A stretch of 64,000 bases of DNA. Origin: Falsirhodobacter halotolerans (lineage in GTDB: Bacteria > Pseudomonadota > Alphaproteobacteria > Rhodobacterales > Rhodobacteraceae). The stretch is taken from positions 2,391,001 through 2,455,000 of the forward strand of contig NZ_JALJAZ010000001.1 in NCBI RefSeq assembly GCF_022899245.1. Direction: 5' to 3'. Below are positions 17,003 to 25,841 of the stretch, in pieces. Below the pieces are notes generated by a model. That model ran no database searches. It saw only the letters and a list, made by a program, of their open reading frames with translations, and was not told the origin of the DNA. Position 1 is the stretch's first letter; each line of letters begins with the position of its first letter. The position numbers were made by a program, and so were the translations under genes.

Positions 17003-18201
17003 AGCAGATCCTTCACGGCGGCGGCGGTGGCGACCGCGTGGGGGGTGGGGGTGCGCCCCGCTTCCAGCAGGCGCTTGCCCACCATGAAGGCACGGGGGTC
17101 GTTCGCCGCCTCCACCGCCAGCAGCCGATCGCCCGCGAATGACCAGAACGAGGTGCCGCTGTCCTGCCGCGTCACCACATGGTCCGCCCCGGCGCCCAAG
17201 CCCGCGATCTGCAACTTCACGTCATACTGGTCGGACCAGAACCACGGCATCGGCGCGTAATCCTTGCCCTGCCCCAACATGTCGGCGGCGACGGCCTCGG
17301 CCTGCTCGATGGCGTTCTGCACCGATTCCAGCCGCATCCGCCCCCCCGCCACGGGAAAGGACGCGCAATCCCCCGCCGCCCAGATCGCCGGGTCCGAGCT
17401 GCGCCCCCGCGCATCCACCGCGATGCCGTTGTCCAGCACCAGCCCCACCGCCTCGGCCAGACCCGTCGCGGGCGCGATGCCGATGCCTGCGATGACGAGA
17501 TCCGCCGGAATGACCCGCCCGTCGGTCAGTTCGGCCCCCGTCACGCGCGTGTCGCCCAGCAACCGCGCAAGGCCGGTCCCCTCCAGCACCGTCACCCCGT
17601 GGCCTGTGTGAAGATTGCGGAAGAACGCCGCCGCCTCCGCGCTTGCCACGCGGGCAAGGATGCGGGGCGCGGCCTCGATCACCGTGACGTCCAACCCCAG
17701 CTTGGCCGCGACCGCCGCCGCCTCCAACCCGATATAGCCGCCGCCGATCACCACAAGACGCCGGCCCGCCACAACCTCGGGGCGCATCGCGTCCACATCG
17801 GCCAGCGTCCGCACCGCATGGACGCCCGCCAAATTGCCCCCCATCGCCGGGGGCAGGCGGCGGGCGATGGACCCCGTGGTCAGCGCAAGCTTGTCATAGC
17901 TGAGCGTCCGATCGCCCAGCGTGACGGTCCGCGCCGCGGGGTCGATCGCCGTGACCGGCTGACCCAGATGCAGGTCGATCCCCTGATCGGCATAGAAACC
18001 GTCGGCACGCAGGGTCAGGCGGTCCACGCCCATATCGCCCAGCAGATAACCTTTGGACAGCGGCGGGCGCTGATAGGGGGGGACCGTCTCCTCCCCCACC
18101 AGCGCGATGGGGTCCGTGCAGCCCATCGCCCGCAGACGCGCGGCCAGTGCCACGCCCGCCTGCCCCGCCCCGATCACCACGATGCCCGCCATATTCACCA
18201 T
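16999..18201 (-). CDS. FAD-dependent ferredoxin-NAD(P) reductase (rhodocoxin/putidaredoxin reductase type)
   Basis: 400 residues. FAD-binding IVVIGAGQAGVALAARLR at the N-terminus, PPYQRPPLSKGYL typical of class I dioxygenase/P450 ferredoxin reductases, NAD(P)-binding LVVIGGGYIGLEAAAVAAKLG in the middle, IWAAGDCASFP for the FAD ribityl contact, and a reductase C domain at the end. Passes electrons from NAD(P)H to a [2Fe-2S] ferredoxin. No ferredoxin or oxygenase gene lies nearby, so the partner is unknown. The in-frame ATG at 18192 is an alternative start. Confidence 0.88.
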   Translation of the reverse strand: MVNMAGIVVIGAGQAGVALAARLRAMGCTDPIALVGEETVPPYQRPPLSKGYLLGDMGVDRLTLRADGFYADQGIDLHLGQPVTAIDPAARTVTLGDRTLSYDKLALTTGSIARRLPPAMGGNLAGVHAVRTLADVDAMRPEVVAGRRLVVIGGGYIGLEAAAVAAKLGLDVTVIEAAPRILARVASAEAAAFFRNLHTGHGVTVLEGTGLARLLGDTRVTGAELTDGRVIPADLVIAGIGIAPATGLAEAVGLVLDNGIAVDARGRSSDPAIWAAGDCASFPVAGGRMRLESVQNAIEQAEAVAADMLGQGKDYAPMPWFWSDQYDVKLQIAGLGAGADHVVTRQDSGTSFWSFAGDRLLAVEAANDPRAFMVGKRLLEAGRTPTPHAVATAAAVKDLL

Positions 18202-18263
18202 TCCCGTCCCGCGCGGCGGAGCCTATATCCGTGCCACGGGAAAACGCAACCAATGGGGAACTT

Positions 18264-18752
18264 ATGACCATCGCAAAAGGGGATCGCCTGCCGGGGGCCA
18301 CGCTGATGCGCATCGGCGCGGATGGGGTTGAGGAGGTCGATCTGGCCACCCGCCTGAACGGGCGAAGCGTCGTGATCTTTGCCGTGCCGGGGGCCTTCAC
18401 ACCCACCTGTCATTCGGCGCATATGCCGGGCTTCGTCCGTCTGGCCGACGCCCTCCGCGCCAAGGGCGTGGACGAGGTGATCTGCACCGCCGTCAACGAC
18501 CCCTTCGTGATGAAGGCATGGGACGAGGCGACGGGCGCGGGGGCCGCCGGCATCACCGTCCTGTCCGACCCCAAGGGCGAATTGGCCCAGGCGATCGGCA
18601 TGTCGGTCGATTACGACGCGGCGGGCCTGATGGGGCGGTCGCGCCGCTATGCCCTTCATGCCGTCGATGGCGAGGTGCGCGTCTGGCACCCCGAAGAAGG
18701 CAAGGGCTGCGAGATGTCGGGCGCGGACGCGATGCTGGCCGCGATCGGCTAG
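18264..18752 (+). CDS. Peroxiredoxin, Prx5/atypical 2-Cys type
   Basis: 162 residues. Peroxidatic Cys49 in VPGAFTPTCHSAHMPGF, the hallmark of the Prx5 group. A second Cys occurs only near the C-terminus (EGKGCEMSG). Reduces hydrogen peroxide and alkyl peroxides with glutathione/glutaredoxin or thioredoxin. The ATG at 18264 is used because the upstream open frame is not protein-like. It is divergent from the ferredoxin reductase gene (62-nt gap) and overlaps the COG3146 gene by 4 nt tail to tail. Confidence 0.92.
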   Translation: MTIAKGDRLPGATLMRIGADGVEEVDLATRLNGRSVVIFAVPGAFTPTCHSAHMPGFVRLADALRAKGVDEVICTAVNDPFVMKAWDEATGAGAAGITVLSDPKGELAQAIGMSVDYDAAGLMGRSRRYALHAVDGEVRVWHPEEGKGCEMSGADAMLAAIG

Positions 18753-19927
18753 ATCCCTTCCTCCTCGGCCCCGCCTTTGCGGAAGGGGCCGTAGGAGGTC
18801 AGCACCTCCATCTCCTCATCCACCGCCGCGCGCTCGGCGTCCAGAAACTGGGCCACCGCGCGGCGGAATCCGGGATTGGCGATCCAGTGCAGCGAATGCG
18901 TCTCGGCGGGCAGATAGCCGCGCGCGAGCTTGTGTTCGCCCTGCGCCCCCGCCTCCACGCGCGCCAGCCCCTGCGCGATCGCCCAGTCCATCGCCTGATA
19001 ATAGCACAGTTCGAAATGCAAAAACGGATGGTGCTCCGAACTGCCCCAATAGCGACCGAACAGCGTGTCGCGCCCGATGAAATTCAGCGCCCCCGCGATC
19101 CAGTGCCCCTCACGCTCGGCCATCACCAGCAGGATGTCGTCCGCCATGGTGCGGTGGATCTCGGTGAAGAACGCCCGCGTCAGATAGGGCCGCCCCCATT
19201 TCCGCGCGCCCGTATCCTGATAGAAGCGCCAGAAGGCGTCCCAATGATCGGGCCGCAGGTCGGACCCCGTCAGGACGTGGATCGTGCCGCCGAAGCCTTG
19301 TGCCGCCTCGCGCTCTTTGCGGATCATCTTGCGTTTGCGCGAGGACAGATCGGCCAGAAACGCCTCGAAATCGGCATAGCCGCGATTGTGCCAGTGAAAC
19401 TGTTGGCTGGATCGCGGCAGAAACCCCACCGCCGCGCCCGCCGCCGCCTCCGTTGCCGTGCAGAACGTGGCGTGGACGGAGGAGAGGTCGTTGCGTTCCG
19501 CCAAGGCCAGCGCGCCCTGCATCAACGCGGAGCGGCCCACATCCTCCAGCCCCTCGGCGGTCAGGAACCGGCGACCGGTGGCGGGGGTGAAGGGCACGGC
19601 GATCTGCAGCTTGGGGTAATAGTCGCCCCCCGCCCGTTCAAAGGCATCGGCCCAGGCGAAATCGAAGATGTATTCGCCCTGGCTGTGGGATTTGACATAG
19701 AGGGGGGCGGCGGCGATCGCCCGCCCCGCCAGCCGCGCGACCAGCGGGTGCGGCTGCCAGCCCGACGCCCCCCCCACCGATCCCGACATCTCCAGCGCAG
19801 CGAGGAACCGATGCGTGGTGAAGGGATCGACCGGACGTCCGCCGCCGGGATTGGCCAATCCGTCCCATTCCGCCGCATCCAGTGCGGCGACGGCGTCGTG
19901 GGCGGTTACGTCGATGTCCTGTCTCAT
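18749..19927 (-). CDS. COG3146 family protein (FemAB/GNAT-like, annotated as peptidogalycan biosynthesis)
   Basis: 392 residues. The family is recognised by FTTHRFLAALEMSG near the N-terminus, YIFDFAWADAFERAG, RKRKMIRKERE and ARKWGRPYLTRAFF. It has a GNAT/FemAB-like acyltransferase fold and is widespread in alphaproteobacteria; its substrate has not been established. It lies 4 nt after the GDPD gene, so it belongs to the RidA-GDPD operon. ADAERAAVDEEME-type acidic residues end the chain. Confidence 0.82.
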   Translation of the reverse strand: MRQDIDVTAHDAVAALDAAEWDGLANPGGGRPVDPFTTHRFLAALEMSGSVGGASGWQPHPLVARLAGRAIAAAPLYVKSHSQGEYIFDFAWADAFERAGGDYYPKLQIAVPFTPATGRRFLTAEGLEDVGRSALMQGALALAERNDLSSVHATFCTATEAAAGAAVGFLPRSSQQFHWHNRGYADFEAFLADLSSRKRKMIRKEREAAQGFGGTIHVLTGSDLRPDHWDAFWRFYQDTGARKWGRPYLTRAFFTEIHRTMADDILLVMAEREGHWIAGALNFIGRDTLFGRYWGSSEHHPFLHFELCYYQAMDWAIAQGLARVEAGAQGEHKLARGYLPAETHSLHWIANPGFRRAVAQFLDAERAAVDEEMEVLTSYGPFRKGGAEEEGI

Positions 19928-19931
19928 CCCC

Positions 19932-20696
19932 CTAGTGTGGCGCGGCGGGCGCGGGAAGGTAGCCCTCGAACGTCACATTTCCGGCAATCCGGCGGGCCTC
20001 AGCCTCGGCCTCGGCGGAGCGGATGGTCCAGCACAAAAGCGCCGCACCTTCGGATTGCAGCTCGCTCACCCGGCCACGGGCCAGATCGGCGGCCTCATGC
20101 GACAGGAAGCTGGCGGCCACCGCGTCGTAATCCGGGATCTCGCGCCGCGTGTCGCATTCGGCGTGGCTCAGCTCCGGCCACTCGTCATAGGCATAGGCGC
20201 AGGTCGTCAGCCCGCGCGGAACATGCGGGGCGTGGCGCGCCATATGGGCCATGCTGGCCGGTTCGAAGGACATGACGGCCACGGGGCCGGAATACCCCTC
20301 CAGCGCCGCCGCCACCGCCTGTTCCAGACGCCCGTCGGCGGGGGCCTGCGCCTTGATTTCCACCAGCAAGGGCACCTGCCCCGCCACCAGGGCCAGCATC
20401 TCGGCGAAGGTCGGGATTCCTTCGTCGCCGTGGCGCAGGGGGATGGAACCCAACTCCGCCGCCGTGCGGGCGGACAGGGGGCCGGTCGCCCCGGTCAGGC
20501 GGTCCAGATCGTCGTCGTGAAACACCATGGCCACCCCGTCGCGCGACAGGTGCAGGTCGATCTCGATCCCGAACCCGCCCGCGATGGCGGCGCGCGCCGC
20601 CGCCCGCGAGTTTTCAGGCCGCCCCGCCGCGATGTCGTGCAAGGCGCGATGGGCGATGGGGCGGTCCAGAAAGGCGGGCGGCAGCGGGATGCGCAT
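19932..20696 (-). CDS. Glycerophosphodiester phosphodiesterase
   Basis: 254 residues. GDPD TIM barrel: IAHRALHDIAAGRPENS carries the catalytic His and Glu, IEIDLHLSRDG binds the metal, and VFHDDDLDRLT supplies the second His. Hydrolyses glycerophosphodiesters from lipid turnover to glycerol-3-phosphate and an alcohol. No signal peptide, so probably cytoplasmic (UgpQ-like). Its ATG shares one base with the RidA stop. Confidence 0.9.
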   Translation of the reverse strand: MRIPLPPAFLDRPIAHRALHDIAAGRPENSRAAARAAIAGGFGIEIDLHLSRDGVAMVFHDDDLDRLTGATGPLSARTAAELGSIPLRHGDEGIPTFAEMLALVAGQVPLLVEIKAQAPADGRLEQAVAAALEGYSGPVAVMSFEPASMAHMARHAPHVPRGLTTCAYAYDEWPELSHAECDTRREIPDYDAVAASFLSHEAADLARGRVSELQSEGAALLCWTIRSAEAEAEARRIAGNVTFEGYLPAPAAPH

Positions 20697-21157
20697 CAGA
20701 CGATCTCGAAGATGCCCTCGATCTCCACCGCGACGCCCATGGGCAGGCTGGCCGCCGAAACCGCGGAGCGCGCGTGCCGTCCGGCATCGCCGAACACCGC
20801 GACCAGCAGGTCCGACGCGCCGTTGATGACGGCGGGCTGATCGGTGAAGTCGGGGGTGGAGTTGACGAAGCCCGTCAGCTTGACCACCCGCTTGATCCGG
20901 GACAGATCGCCGCCGCAGGCCGCTTTCGCCTGCGCGATCAGGCCCAGCGCGCAGCTTTCCGCCGCGGTCTTGCCCGCCGCCACATCCATGTCCGCGCCCA
21001 GCTTGCCCACCAGCGGCTGGCCGTCCTTGCGCGCCACCTGACCCGAAACGTGGACCAGCGCGCCCACCTGCACATAAGGCACATAGTTGGCCACGGGGGC
21101 CGAGGCTTCGGGCAGGGTCAGGCCCAGTTCGGTCAGGCGGGTGTCATAGGCGGTCAT
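20696..21157 (-). CDS. RidA/YjgF/YER057c/UK114 family protein
   Basis: 153 residues. Recognised by VSGQVARKDGQPLVGKLG and the C-terminal GVAVEIEGIFEIV. True RidA hydrolyses reactive enamine/imine intermediates. The catalytic Arg of RidA (usually R105 in an N-R-x-x motif) is not obvious here, so this may be another Rid subgroup. The ATG at 21157 fits GAGGAA nine bases upstream better than the earlier ATG at 21172. First gene of a three-gene operon. Confidence 0.85.
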   Translation of the reverse strand: MTAYDTRLTELGLTLPEASAPVANYVPYVQVGALVHVSGQVARKDGQPLVGKLGADMDVAAGKTAAESCALGLIAQAKAACGGDLSRIKRVVKLTGFVNSTPDFTDQPAVINGASDLLVAVFGDAGRHARSAVSAASLPMGVAVEIEGIFEIV

Positions 21158-21218
21158 CGCGATGTTCCTCATGTCGATTTGTCGCGACGGTAGCGGGCGG
21201 AACGCGGGCCTTCAACCC

Positions 21219-22496
21219 TCAGCTTTCGCGCATGGCCCGGTCGAAATACCCCGTCAGCGGTTGCAAGAGATAGGCGAAGGGCGACCGGCTTCCCGTGCGG
21301 ATGAACGCCTCGGCCGGCATACCGGGGATCAGTCCTTCGGGCGGAAGGCCCGCCTCGTCCAGACGCAGTTCGGCGCGGTAATAGGGCACGCCCCCCTCCT
21401 CGCGCAGCGTGTCGGCGGAGACCGAGACGACGACGCCCTCCGCCTCTTTCGACATCGGATCGCGCAAGGCCGACAGCACGACGCGCACCGGCTGACCCGC
21501 CCGCACCTCGTCGATATGCAGGGGGGGGATCCGCGCCTCCAGCAGGCGGGGGCGCTCCTGGGGGATGAGGTGCATCACCACCTCGCCCGCACGGACCACG
21601 GCCTGCGGCGCGGTCACCGCCATCGCCAGCACCACGCCCGCCCCCGGCGCGCGGATGTCCAGCCGGTCGATCCGGGCCAGAAGCGCGCGCTGCCGCTCGC
21701 TCAGCTCCATCCGCTGATAGGCGAAATCGCGCATCTGGGTGATCGCCTCCTCCCGCCGTTCGGAGGTCAGGCGCAACTCCTCCATCGCGACTTCGGTCAC
21801 GCGGCCCTGCGCCTCGGCCTTCTGTGCCGCCAGCGACCCCATCTCGCCGTCCAGACGCGCCTGTTCCCGCTCCAGCGCCAGCACGCGGCTGACCTGGGTC
21901 AGACCCTGTTCCAGAAGGTGGCGCTGATCGGTCAGTTCGCGGCGGATCAGATCCAGCTGGGTCGCGACCGCGCGGCTTTGCGCGTCGATCCCGTCGATCT
22001 GGCTGCCGATCTGGGCCTGACGGCGGCGAAGCTGGTCCAACTGGCGGGCGAACGTGTCGCGGCGGGCCACGAACAGACGGACCTGCCCCCGCATCTGGCG
22101 GCCCACCTGCGCGTTGGTCGTTGCGGCCTGCGTCAGGTCGGGGGGAAAGGCGATGGCCTCGGCGCCGTCGCGTTCCGCCTCCAACCGGCTGGCACGGGCG
22201 ATGATCTCATACAGTTGCCCTTCCACGATGGTCAGTTCCGAGCGCAATTCGCCCCCGTCCAACCGCAGCAGAAGATCGCCCCGCGCCACGGCCTGCCCTT
22301 CGGCCACCAGCACATCGGCGACCACGCCGTCATCGGCGGCCTGCACCACCTGCCGCAGCATCTGCACCTGCACCTGCGCGGGCACCACGACCGCCCCGTC
22401 GATCCGGGTCATGGCACCCCACCCCCCCATGCCCGCGACCAGAAGGCCGATGGCCAACACCCCACCCAGGATCAGGCCGCGCATCGGGGCGATCAT
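21219..22496 (-). CDS. Type I secretion membrane fusion protein, HlyD family
   Basis: 425 residues. One N-terminal transmembrane segment (about 6-28: GLILGGVLAIGLLVAGMGGWGAM), a biotinyl-lipoyl half-motif (GVVADVLVAEGQAVARGDLLLRL), long coiled coil (about 90-260), second lipoyl half (LDIRAPGAGVVLAMAV), and a C-terminal beta domain ending in the LQPLTGYFDRAMRE block usual for PrtE/HlyD proteins. It links the inner-membrane ABC exporter to an outer-membrane TolC-type channel. Translationally coupled to the exporter gene by ATGA. No TolC homologue or RTX substrate is in the window. Confidence 0.92.
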   Translation of the reverse strand: MIAPMRGLILGGVLAIGLLVAGMGGWGAMTRIDGAVVVPAQVQVQMLRQVVQAADDGVVADVLVAEGQAVARGDLLLRLDGGELRSELTIVEGQLYEIIARASRLEAERDGAEAIAFPPDLTQAATTNAQVGRQMRGQVRLFVARRDTFARQLDQLRRRQAQIGSQIDGIDAQSRAVATQLDLIRRELTDQRHLLEQGLTQVSRVLALEREQARLDGEMGSLAAQKAEAQGRVTEVAMEELRLTSERREEAITQMRDFAYQRMELSERQRALLARIDRLDIRAPGAGVVLAMAVTAPQAVVRAGEVVMHLIPQERPRLLEARIPPLHIDEVRAGQPVRVVLSALRDPMSKEAEGVVVSVSADTLREEGGVPYYRAELRLDEAGLPPEGLIPGMPAEAFIRTGSRSPFAYLLQPLTGYFDRAMRES

Positions 22497-24220
22497 GCGA
22501 CCTCCTCCGCCGCGCGGACGATTTCGGTATGGTTGCGGACCATGCGGCGCAGGATGTCGGCGCGCGGGCCGAAGGCGCGGCTGGCCCCGTCCTCCATCAC
22601 CATCAGCAGATCGCAATCCTGAATGGCGGCGGGGCGGTGGGCGATGACCACGACCGCGCAGCCCCGCGCCTTGGCCGCGCGCACGGCGGCGTTCAGCGCC
22701 TCGGTCCCCTCGGCGTCCAGATTGGCGTTGGGTTCGTCCAGCACCAGCAGCACCGGATCGCGGTACAGCGCGCGGGCCAGGCCGATCCGCTGGATCTGGC
22801 CGCCCGACAACCGCCCGCCATTCGCGCTCAGCCGCGTGTCGTAGCCTTGGGGCAGGCGCAGGATCATCTCATGCGCGGCGGCCGCGCGGGCGGCGGCGAT
22901 GACCGCGTCGGCCTCCGGCTCGGCCAGACGGGCGATATTCTCGGCCACCGTTCCGTCGAACAACGCAACGCGCTGGGGAAGATAGCCCACATGACCGCCC
23001 AGCGTGTCGGGGGCGTATTGATCCAGCGTCGCCCCGTCCAGCCGCACCTGCCCCGCCTGCGGGGCCCACAGCCCCACCAGCGCGCGGGCGAGCGAGGATT
23101 TCCCCGCCCCCGAGGCGCCGATGACGCCCAGCGCCTGCCCCGGTGCCAGCGTGAAAGACAGATCGCGCAGGGTGGGCTGGGACGCCCCCGGCGGGGTCAG
23201 GGTGATGCCCTCCACCCGCAGATGCGCGGCGGGGCGCGGCAGGGGCAAGGGGTCCGCCTCGGCCGGAACCTCGGTCAGCAGGGTGGCCAGACGGTCCGCC
23301 CCTTCGCGGGCGCGCACCACCAGCGTCCATTGCCCGATCACCGTTTCCACCGGCGCCAGCGCGCGGCCCAGCAGGATGGACGAGGCGATCATCACCCCCG
23401 CCCCCACCGCCTGTTCCAGCACCAGCCACGCGCCCAGACCCAGCATCGCCGATTGCATCATCAGACGCAGGGTGCGCGTGGCGGAGGAGAACGCCCCCGT
23501 CCGCTCCGCCCCCGACAGGGCGTGGACCAGGCCCTGACGGCGCGCCACGGACCAGCGGCGGAACGCCGCACCCGTCATGCCAAGGGCGCGCACCGTCTCC
23601 CCCTCGGCCCGCAGGGCGTGGGCCATTCCCTCCGCCTCGGCCCCGGCGCGGCCCGCTTGGGTCAGGGGGCGGTGCGACAAGTGGCGGTTCAGCAGCGTCA
23701 TCGCGATCAGCACCGCCCCCGACACCAGCGCCAGAACCCCCAGCGCGGGGTGGAACAGGAAGATCAGCCCGGCAAAGACCGGCGTCCAGGGCAGGTCGAA
23801 CAGCGCGGGCACGATGGGCGAGGCGAGACAGCGCTGCACCGCCTCAAGATCGGACTGGCTCATGCGGGCGGGCACATCGTCCGGCGCGCGGGCCGACCGG
23901 CGCAGCGCGGCGCGGAACACCCGCAGGTCCAGCGCGTCCTGAAACCGCGCCCCCACCCGCGCCATGATCCGCACCCGCAGCACATCCAGCCAGCCCATCA
24001 CCGCAAACAGCGCCACCGCGAGCAGCGACAGGGCGACCAGCGTCTCCTCCGACCGGGCGGTCAGAACGCGGTCATAGACCTGCATCATGTAAAGCGGGCC
24101 GGTCAGCATCAGCAGGTTCACGACCATCGAGAACACCGCGACGGCCATCAGCGCCCCACGAGAGGCCCAGGCCACCGACCGCACCTCCTGCGCCCCCACC
24201 GTGGCATTTCTGCGCGTCAT
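22493..24220 (-). CDS. Type I secretion ABC exporter, PrtD family
   Basis: 575 residues, typical PrtD length; no N-terminal C39 peptidase or C39-like domain. Transmembrane domain (about 25-310) includes LTGPLYMMQVYDRVL, a PrtD hallmark. The ATPase domain has Walker A IGASGAGKSS, QR-containing Q-loop YLPQRVALFDGTVAENI, signature RLSGGQIQRIGLARAL and Walker B LLVLDEPNANLD. Exports an unfolded protein with a C-terminal secretion signal together with the HlyD partner. The cargo is not encoded nearby. Confidence 0.93.
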   Translation of the reverse strand: MTRRNATVGAQEVRSVAWASRGALMAVAVFSMVVNLLMLTGPLYMMQVYDRVLTARSEETLVALSLLAVALFAVMGWLDVLRVRIMARVGARFQDALDLRVFRAALRRSARAPDDVPARMSQSDLEAVQRCLASPIVPALFDLPWTPVFAGLIFLFHPALGVLALVSGAVLIAMTLLNRHLSHRPLTQAGRAGAEAEGMAHALRAEGETVRALGMTGAAFRRWSVARRQGLVHALSGAERTGAFSSATRTLRLMMQSAMLGLGAWLVLEQAVGAGVMIASSILLGRALAPVETVIGQWTLVVRAREGADRLATLLTEVPAEADPLPLPRPAAHLRVEGITLTPPGASQPTLRDLSFTLAPGQALGVIGASGAGKSSLARALVGLWAPQAGQVRLDGATLDQYAPDTLGGHVGYLPQRVALFDGTVAENIARLAEPEADAVIAAARAAAAHEMILRLPQGYDTRLSANGGRLSGGQIQRIGLARALYRDPVLLVLDEPNANLDAEGTEALNAAVRAAKARGCAVVVIAHRPAAIQDCDLLMVMEDGASRAFGPRADILRRMVRNHTEIVRAAEEVA

Positions 24221-24322
24221 CGCGATCCCCGTTCCCCTGAAACATTGTCAATTCCGCGCGAGCCCCATATTGCACTGGGATGTATGTGCGGGCGTGGGCC
24301 GGTCGCTTGGGGGAATCAGTAG

Positions 24323-25177
24323 ATGATGATGCTTAACAATACGTATCGCCGCGTGGGCCGGACACGCGTCTCCGCCGTGGTCGCCATGTCCGCCCTGGCC
24401 CTTCTGACCGCCTGCGGTCCCGCGCCGCAAGCCAGCGGCACCTATGACCCGCAGGAGGAGATCAACCGCCAGCGTCACGAGTTCAACAAGGGCTTCGACC
24501 GCACCCTGCTGCGTCCCGCGTCGCGGGGATACGGCACCGTGGTTCCCGGCCCGGTGCGCACGGGCGTGTCGAACTTCGCCGAGAATCTGGAACTGCCCGG
24601 CGACGTGATCAACGGCGTGTTGCAGGGCCGTCCGGGCGCCGCGCTGGAAAACACCGCGCGCTTTGTCGTCAACACGACCGTCGGCCTTCTGGGCATCTGG
24701 GATCCGGCCAGCCGCATCGGCCTCGAAGGCCGCTCCACCGATTTCGGTGAAACGATGTATGTGTGGGGCGTCGGCGAAGGCGCCTATGTCGAGCATCCGT
24801 TCCTTGGACCGTCGACCGAACGCGACACCTGGGGCAGGATCGTCGATTACGGCCTGAACCCGCTGCGCTTCCTGATCGAGACGCCCGAAAGCACCTATGC
24901 CACGGCGGCCAAGGGGGGCGAGATCCTGGACGACCGTTATCGTTACGACGCGACCATTGACGATCTTTTGTACGACAGCGCCGACAGCTATGCCCAGGCC
25001 CGTCTGGCCTACCTTCAGAACCGCAGATATACATTGGAGCAGGGTTCCGCCGGAACCATGTCGGCGGATGACGGGTTTATAGACCCGTATGCGGACGCAA
25101 CGGACGGGGCCCCCGCCCCGGTCGCCGCCGCGCCCACCGACTTCATCGACCCTTACGAGGACGCTAATGCCCAATGA
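24323..25177 (+). CDS. mlaA: MlaA/VacJ outer-membrane lipoprotein
   Basis: 284 residues. Signal peptide with lipobox LLTAC (Cys about residue 32). The MlaA core is clear: DPQEEINRQRHEFN, NFAENLELPGDVINGVLQG, TARFVVNTTVGLLGIWDPA, DFGETMYVWGVGEGAYVEHPFLGPS. It removes misplaced phospholipids from the outer leaflet together with porins and passes them to MlaC. The C-terminal tail holds two copies of a D-x-FIDPYxDA motif. Overlaps mlaC by 11 nt. The inner-membrane MlaFEDB genes are not in the window. Three adjacent ATGs make the exact start uncertain. Confidence 0.93.
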   Translation: MMMLNNTYRRVGRTRVSAVVAMSALALLTACGPAPQASGTYDPQEEINRQRHEFNKGFDRTLLRPASRGYGTVVPGPVRTGVSNFAENLELPGDVINGVLQGRPGAALENTARFVVNTTVGLLGIWDPASRIGLEGRSTDFGETMYVWGVGEGAYVEHPFLGPSTERDTWGRIVDYGLNPLRFLIETPESTYATAAKGGEILDDRYRYDATIDDLLYDSADSYAQARLAYLQNRRYTLEQGSAGTMSADDGFIDPYADATDGAPAPVAAAPTDFIDPYEDANAQ

Positions 25178-25787
25178 TCTGACCTTCCCCGCCATCGACC
25201 GTCGCATGGTCATGGGCGGAATGCTGGCCGGCGGTGCGCTGGTCGCCCTGCCCGGCATGTCGTTCGCCCAAGGCGGTGCCGACGCCGCCCGTGCCGCCGT
25301 GGAACAGGCGGTCGCCGCCGTGAACCGCACCATCGCCTCGGGCAAGTCCGAACAGGCGATGTATGGCGATTTCGAACGCATCTTCGCGCAATATGCCGAT
25401 GTGCCCACCATCGCCCGCTCCACCCTCGGCGTGGCCGCGCGGCAGGCGACGGCCAGCCAGCTTCAGGCCTATACCCAGGCCTATCAAGGCTATGTCTCGC
25501 GCAAATACGGCCGCCGCTTCCGCGAATTCGTGGGCGGCCAGATCGACGTGACCGGCGTGAACCCGATCAAAAGCTACTATGAGGTCGTCTCGGTCGCCCG
25601 CACGCGCGGCAATTCGCCCGCCGACGTGCGCTGGCACGTGTCCACCAATTCGGGCAGCCCGCGCTTTTTCAACATCATCATCCAAGGGGTGAACATGTTG
25701 GCGTCGGAACGGACCGAGGTGCAGGCCATTCTGGACCAGCAGGGCGGCAGCATCGACCGGCTGACCGAGGCGCTGCGCCGCGCCTGA
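25167..25787 (+). CDS. mlaC: MlaC/Ttg2D family phospholipid-binding periplasmic protein
   Basis: 206 residues. Twin-arginine-like leader (DRRMVMGGMLAGGALVALPGMSFAQ), then the MlaC domain with YGDFERIFAQYADVPTIARSTLG and YVSRKYGRRFREF. It shuttles phospholipid between MlaA and the inner-membrane Mla complex. The ATG at 25167 lies inside the end of mlaA, an 11-nt overlap; the longer open frame upstream is not protein-like. A strong terminator follows at 25808-25838. Confidence 0.88.
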   Translation: MPNDLTFPAIDRRMVMGGMLAGGALVALPGMSFAQGGADAARAAVEQAVAAVNRTIASGKSEQAMYGDFERIFAQYADVPTIARSTLGVAARQATASQLQAYTQAYQGYVSRKYGRRFREFVGGQIDVTGVNPIKSYYEVVSVARTRGNSPADVRWHVSTNSGSPRFFNIIIQGVNMLASERTEVQAILDQQGGSIDRLTEALRRA

Positions 25788-25807
25788 TTGCCCCCCCCAC
25801 CCGACAT

Positions 25808-25838
25808 AAAAGCCCCGCCGGATCGGCGGGGCTTTTTT
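25808..25838. terminator. Bidirectional rho-independent terminator
   Basis: AGCCCCGCCG (25811-25820) and CGGCGGGGCT (25824-25833) form a perfect 10-bp stem with a 3-nt loop, flanked by AAA on the left and a TTTTTT run (25833-25838) on the right. It serves mlaC on the plus strand and the convergent penicillin-binding protein gene, which ends at 25842, on the minus strand. Confidence 0.9.
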
Positions 25839-25841
25839 CGG

